A stretch of 17,588 nt of DNA, taken from positions 787 to 18,374 of the forward strand of contig DFQX01000058.1 of assembly GCA_002381155.1 (NCBI GenBank), read 5' to 3'. Below are positions 13,963 through 17,588 of this stretch, in pieces (the stretch's first letter is position 1; each line of letters starts with the position of its first letter). The DNA is from Flavobacteriaceae bacterium UBA3478 (GTDB taxonomy: Bacteria; Bacteroidota; Bacteroidia; Flavobacteriales; Flavobacteriaceae). The notes beneath the pieces were generated by a model that worked only from the letters and a program-made list of their open reading frames with translations, was not told the origin of the DNA and did no database searches. A program made the position numbers and the translations under genes.

Positions 13963-15086
13963 TATTTTCTGGCGGTTTGATAGAGTCTAAACACCCGTTC
14001 TGCGGTTGATTTTAAAAGATCAGAAGCATTATTCATACTTTCTTCAAGGGTACATGGACCTTTTTGAATACTGAAAATAGAATTAATTCCGAGGGAATAT
14101 AGCGGATCTAAATGCTCACCCATGCTACCTGTAAGAACGATTAACGGTTTTTTGTGTTTTTTCGCAAGTTTTGCCACTCCAACAGGAAGTTTTCCCTCAA
14201 GGCTTTGCCCATCGATACGACCCTCTGCCGTAATAATCAAATCAGATGCTGCGATTTGTTCTTCTAAGTGAGATAACTCAGCAAGAAGTTCGAAGCCTGA
14301 GACTAATTCAGCTCCTAGTAGCCCGTGGAGTCCTGCGGCGCATCCGCCCGCAGCACCTGCACCGGGCACCTCTGCTACCGATTTTTGGGTAAGTAATTCG
14401 ATGTGTTTGCTAAAATTAGCTAAGCCAGCTTCTAACTGTGGCTCTATTTCAGGAGTCACACCTTTTTGTGGCCCATAAACGGCAGTAGCACCTTGCTTAC
14501 CCAATAGTGGATTAAGCACATCACAGGCTACTTTTAATTTGAACTGAGGAATGGCTTCTACGTCGATATGATCGAGATACGTTAAAAACCCGCCACCGGG
14601 TAAAAGCATTTCGCCTTCGGCATCAGAGAATAAACCTCCCAGCGCCGATAGAATCCCAGTTCCACCGTCATTGGTTGCGCTGCCACCAATACCCAAATAG
14701 ATTTCTTCGGCTCCGTTATCGAGAGCGTGTCTGATTTGTAAGCCTGTTCCATAGGTAGAGGCTAGCATGGGATTTCTTTTATCGACTTCGATTTGGGCCA
14801 GACCTGAGGCTTGTGAAAGTTCAATCCAAGCGGCTTTGCGGTCGGCAAATCGAAAATAGGGAGATTTGATTGATCGCCCTATGGCATCGATAGTGTTGAT
14901 GGTAACTAATTCTCCTTCAAACAAGTTTTGAAGAAGATCTAAGGCACCTTCACCTCCGTCTGAAAATGGAAGTTGTCTTACAAAAACTTTAGGATCAACC
15001 GAATGAATTCCCTTTGAGATCGCCGTCGCTACTTCCTTAGCGCTGAGACTTTCTTTAAAGGAATCTGGAACAACCAGTATTTGCAT
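13962..15086 (-). CDS. Glycerate 2-kinase (GlxK/GarK type)
   Basis: A 374-residue enzyme, normal length for the GlxK/GarK class of glycerate kinases, which phosphorylate D-glycerate to 2-phosphoglycerate with ATP. The family landmarks are present: VVPDSFKESLSA (5-16), LPFSDGGEGAL (39-49), YLGIGGSATNDGGTGILSALG (130-150, the Gly-rich nucleotide/substrate loop), PGAGAAGGCAAGLHGLLGAEL in the middle, and ITAEGRIDGQSLEGK late in the protein. It begins with ATG at 15086, 2 bp after the amidohydrolase stop, and its own stop overlaps the GntP start by one base. Together with the permease it would bring glycerate into lower glycolysis. The unrelated GLYK and MOFRL-type glycerate kinases have different motifs and are excluded. 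Confidence 0.94.
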   Translation of the reverse strand: MQILVVPDSFKESLSAKEVATAISKGIHSVDPKVFVRQLPFSDGGEGALDLLQNLFEGELVTINTIDAIGRSIKSPYFRFADRKAAWIELSQASGLAQIEVDKRNPMLASTYGTGLQIRHALDNGAEEIYLGIGGSATNDGGTGILSALGGLFSDAEGEMLLPGGGFLTYLDHIDVEAIPQFKLKVACDVLNPLLGKQGATAVYGPQKGVTPEIEPQLEAGLANFSKHIELLTQKSVAEVPGAGAAGGCAAGLHGLLGAELVSGFELLAELSHLEEQIAASDLIITAEGRIDGQSLEGKLPVGVAKLAKKHKKPLIVLTGSMGEHLDPLYSLGINSIFSIQKGPCTLEESMNNASDLLKSTAERVFRLYQTARK

Positions 15087-15088
15087 GC

Positions 15089-16642
15089 CTAGTTGACTCC
15101 TGGTTGTTTGATTTCAAAGCCCTCCTTTTCTTTGGCTTCTTGTACCATACCTCTAACTTTTGCGAGTAGACCTTTTGCGTCGTAGATCACTCCATTACTA
15201 ATGGTGTATTTTACCCCGCCAGCACGAACTACTTCGTTGTCTTCAGTTAAACGTACAGCTCCGGTACCATAAAGTACCTTAAAGTTTCTAAGTGGATTCT
15301 CTTCTACAATCACAAAGTCGGCTTGTTTACCAACCTCAACACTTCCGACCTTGTCAGCAATACCAAGGGCTTCTGCACCGTTGAGGGTAGCTGAACGAAT
15401 CACCTCGAGCGGATGGAATCCTGCCTCACGCAACAATTCTAACTCTCTGATGTAAGCGAACCCATAGAGTTGAAAAATGAACCCTGAGTCTGAACCAGTG
15501 GTTACACGTCCGCCTCGATTCTTGTACTCATTAACGAAGGTCATCCATAGTTTGAAGTTGCGTTTCCAAGTAATTTCTTGCTCGGTACCCCAATCATGCC
15601 AGTACGACCCGTGTGAAATCATCGAAGGCTGATAAAATCTCCATAGCGATGGAAGGGTGTATTCTTCATGCCATTCAGCTCTTCGTGCGCGTTGAAGATC
15701 ACGATTGGCTTCGTAGATATTAAATGTTGGGTCTAGAGTAAAATCAAGATCAATTAACTCATTCATCACCGCATTCCAGTGATCTGAATAGGGCTGTGCA
15801 GCCTGCTCCCAAAGCTTACCTGCCTCTTCGAAACGGTGTTGTTCATTCTGATAGTTGTAATCGAGCGGATAATCTTGCACCGTGCGATCTTCAAATAGCG
15901 CCTCTGGCAAACCGTACCAGTGTTCCATCGAAGTGAGACCCGCACGTGCTGAATGAAGAATATTCCATCGAGCTACACTCATTTGAGCATGGTGGCAAGC
16001 AGAACCTAAGCCTAATCGCTTATTTTCTCTTAGAGCAGCATCCATGATGGCTGGGTCTGCTCCAAAGAACTTGATTCCATCAGCCCCATTCTTAGCATTT
16101 TGACGCACCCATTCGCGAGCCTCGTCAGGTGTGGTGATTTCGTCTCCGCCCTGACCAAAACCAGTGTAGGCAAAGATTCGAGGGGCGATGATTTCATTTT
16201 TCTCAGCGCGTCGTTTGAGGTCAAGAGTGTATTCAAGCCCGCGCCCGCTAGGTTCTCTAACCGTAGTTACCCCATGGGCAAGCCAGAGGCTAAACACATA
16301 GTCCCAGTCGGCTCCTTGCGCATTACCACCGATGTGTCCGTGCATATCGACAAACCCTGGTAGTAGATACATGCCGGTGGCATCGAGTTCACGTCCGCCT
16401 GGTTTTAACTGAGGACGTCTTTTTGGATTGATCGCCACGTTCGGATATCCTACCACACTCACCTCAGTAATCTTATCATCTTCGACCACCACATCTACTG
16501 GGCCAATCGGAGGCGCGCCATTTCCGTTGATAAGCGTAACTCCTCGAATAATGAGTTGTTTAAAAGGGCCCTCGGCCAATTGACTTTCTTGAGCGAAAGA
16601 AATTGCACAGCTAAACAGCGCAAGTAAAATGAGTTTTTTCAT
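15089..16642 (-). CDS. Exported metal-dependent amidohydrolase
   Basis: A 517-residue member of the amidohydrolase superfamily with a signal peptide (MKKLILLALFSCAISFAQ). The composite domain is present at both ends, and the metal-binding residues of the TIM barrel are visible: HGH (His101, His103), Lys191 in GIKFFG (likely carboxylated bridging lysine), His217 or His218 in ACHHAQ, His241 in MEHWYG, and Asp385 in TGSDSG. This is the pattern of binuclear enzymes such as imidazolonepropionase-like or dipeptidase/prolidase-type amidohydrolases. The segment of about 245-370 is unusually rich in Trp, Tyr and His and lies between the metal ligands, so it probably shapes the substrate pocket. The protein should act in the periplasm, unlike its operon partners (GapN-like enzyme 2 bp upstream, glycerate kinase 2 bp downstream). 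The substrate is not known. Confidence 0.85.
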   Translation of the reverse strand: MKKLILLALFSCAISFAQESQLAEGPFKQLIIRGVTLINGNGAPPIGPVDVVVEDDKITEVSVVGYPNVAINPKRRPQLKPGGRELDATGMYLLPGFVDMHGHIGGNAQGADWDYVFSLWLAHGVTTVREPSGRGLEYTLDLKRRAEKNEIIAPRIFAYTGFGQGGDEITTPDEAREWVRQNAKNGADGIKFFGADPAIMDAALRENKRLGLGSACHHAQMSVARWNILHSARAGLTSMEHWYGLPEALFEDRTVQDYPLDYNYQNEQHRFEEAGKLWEQAAQPYSDHWNAVMNELIDLDFTLDPTFNIYEANRDLQRARRAEWHEEYTLPSLWRFYQPSMISHGSYWHDWGTEQEITWKRNFKLWMTFVNEYKNRGGRVTTGSDSGFIFQLYGFAYIRELELLREAGFHPLEVIRSATLNGAEALGIADKVGSVEVGKQADFVIVEENPLRNFKVLYGTGAVRLTEDNEVVRAGGVKYTISNGVIYDAKGLLAKVRGMVQEAKEKEGFEIKQPGVN

Positions 16643-16644
16643 GG

Positions 16645-17588
16645 TTATAGGATGAAATCAGTGTTTAAGAAATTGCTTTCATTACTGTCTAAGATATCAC
16701 GAACGGTTTGTTTATTGATATCATTTTCTTTGAAAGCTAAGAAAGTTCGAATCGAAAAGGCTCTAAGCGCATCTTTAACACTAAGGGTAGCCTGACCTGA
16801 ATCTTTACGACCGGTGAACGGATAAATATCTGGTCCTCGCTGGCAAGCCGAGTTGAGGTTCACTCGACACACGAGGTTGGCAAGGATGTCAACAAGTCGT
16901 GCTAGCTTGGTGTGATGTCTACCGAAAATACTCACCTGCTGACCGTAATCAGAATCGGCCATATCATTCAGTGGGTGTTCAATAGAATCAAAAGAGATCA
17001 CAGGAACCACAGGGCCAAATTGCTCCTCTTGGTAAACCTTCATCTCCTTAGTCACCGGATATAAAATGGCTGGCCAAATAAAATTATCGCTTACTTGGCC
17101 CCCTTTTTTATTCATTATACGAGCGCCTTTATCGATCGCGTCATTAATAAGCTCTTGAATGTAGCCCACTTTACCAGGTTCAGGCAGCGGAGTTAAAAAG
17201 GCTTTTTCATCCCAAGGATCTCCAAAGGGTAGGGCATCAACGGCCGCTGTAAATTTATCTAAGAAGGCATCCTTAATGGTTTCTTGAACATATAAAATTT
17301 TAAGGGCAGTACAGCGCTGTCCATTATAGCTCAAAGTTCCTGATGTACACTCAGCAACGGTGAGATCAAGATCTGCATCTCGAAGGATAATTCCCGGGTT
17401 CTTCGCCTCTAGGCCGTAAACGGTTCTCAATCGATTCGCTTTCGGATGCAATTCTTGTAAGGCGTTGGCCGAGGTACTGTGCCCGATTAACGAAAGCACG
17501 TCAACTTTGCCCGATTTCATGATGGGTGCTGCAATAGCACGACCTCTACCGAAAACGATATTCACCACTCCTTTAGGAAAACTCTCCT
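16645..17588 (-). CDS. GapN-like NADP-dependent aldehyde dehydrogenase, partial
   Basis: The frame stays open to the right edge, so the N-terminus lies beyond the window; about 314 C-terminal residues are visible. Counting back from the edge, the sequence [18 protein letters not shown] is the usual NAD(P) region, and a GTG at 17566-17568 there is an internal Val, not a start. Further motifs are [18 protein letters not shown] (the general-base Glu region), [11 protein letters not shown] with the catalytic Cys preceded by Arg, [10 protein letters not shown], and [24 protein letters not shown]. The Q-R-C-T-A and C-Q-R-G-P-D patterns are those of non-phosphorylating glyceraldehyde-3-phosphate dehydrogenases (ALDH11/GapN), whose arginines bind the substrate phosphate. 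It may oxidise glyceraldehyde 3-phosphate to 3-phosphoglycerate, or glyceraldehyde to glycerate. It is the most upstream visible gene of a four-gene operon; the promoter is outside the window. Confidence 0.88.
   Translation of the reverse strand, partial: ESFPKGVVNIVFGRGRAIAAPIMKSGKVDVLSLIGHSTSANALQELHPKANRLRTVYGLEAKNPGIILRDADLDLTVAECTSGTLSYNGQRCTALKILYVQETIKDAFLDKFTAAVDALPFGDPWDEKAFLTPLPEPGKVGYIQELINDAIDKGARIMNKKGGQVSDNFIWPAILYPVTKEMKVYQEEQFGPVVPVISFDSIEHPLNDMADSDYGQQVSIFGRHHTKLARLVDILANLVCRVNLNSACQRGPDIYPFTGRKDSGQATLSVKDALRAFSIRTFLAFKENDINKQTVRDILDSNESNFLNTDFIL

Noticed and set aside
17566..17568. GTG as the start of the GapN-like gene
   Set aside because: The frame continues to the window edge with conserved dehydrogenase residues before it, and the visible protein lacks the usual first 160 or so residues, so the gene is simply cut by the edge.
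1..17588. Mobile element, CRISPR, defence or phage content
   Set aside because: No transposase, integrase, direct repeat array, toxin-antitoxin pair or tRNA-associated duplication was seen; gene spacing and family content look like stable chromosome.

Overview
The window reads as chromosomal DNA of a Bacteroidota bacterium, most likely a marine Flavobacteriales-type organism. The evidence is moderate GC, no Shine-Dalgarno sequences in front of the genes, two exact matches to the Bacteroidota -7 promoter element TAnnTTTG (2218-2225 on +; 9310-9317 on -), and family choices typical of that phylum: a DtxR/MntR-type repressor ending in a DPHGxPIP motif, a GH109-type exported oxidoreductase fold and an HlyD of Bacteroidota type. 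No rRNA, tRNA, CRISPR array, insertion sequence or phage gene was seen. There is no gene-free stretch longer than about 90 bases, so the region is densely packed core or metabolic DNA.

Layout on the left (1-4214, + strand): the end of a PAS-domain protein; an exported YceI-family protein; a class-3-like aldehyde dehydrogenase; then, behind its own promoter, a short metal-type DtxR/MntR regulator lying 2 bp before an FAD-dependent glycerol-3-phosphate dehydrogenase. The glpD 3' end overlaps the next operon tail to tail.

Centre-left (4204-9291, - strand): a compact four-gene operon in the order TetR regulator, ABC exporter, HlyD adaptor, TolC-like outer-membrane factor. Each junction overlaps by 4, 7 or 1 bp. 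Together the products would form a tripartite envelope-spanning exporter under its own repressor. A perfect 17-bp palindrome (9316-9332) in the promoter is the probable operator. The ABC protein keeps Walker A and the aromatic A-loop residue but has lost the canonical signature, Walker B/catalytic Glu order, Q-loop and H-loop histidine. This is the most unusual thing in the window.

Centre (9365-12674): a GHMP sugar kinase and a sugar-1-phosphate nucleotidyltransferase, translationally coupled through a TTGA overlap (TTG start), look like a salvage pair converting free sugar to sugar-1-P to NDP-sugar. Divergent from them is a Tat-exported GH109-like protein that could release the sugar; the link is an inference.

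Right (12661-17588, - strand): a tight operon of a GapN-like aldehyde dehydrogenase (cut by the window edge), an exported metal-dependent amidohydrolase, glycerate 2-kinase and a GntP-family permease, with spacings of 2 bp, 2 bp and a 1-bp overlap. Kinase plus permease suggests glycerate uptake and phosphorylation to 2-phosphoglycerate. The dehydrogenase would feed or drain the same three-carbon pool. The role of the exported amidohydrolase is unknown.
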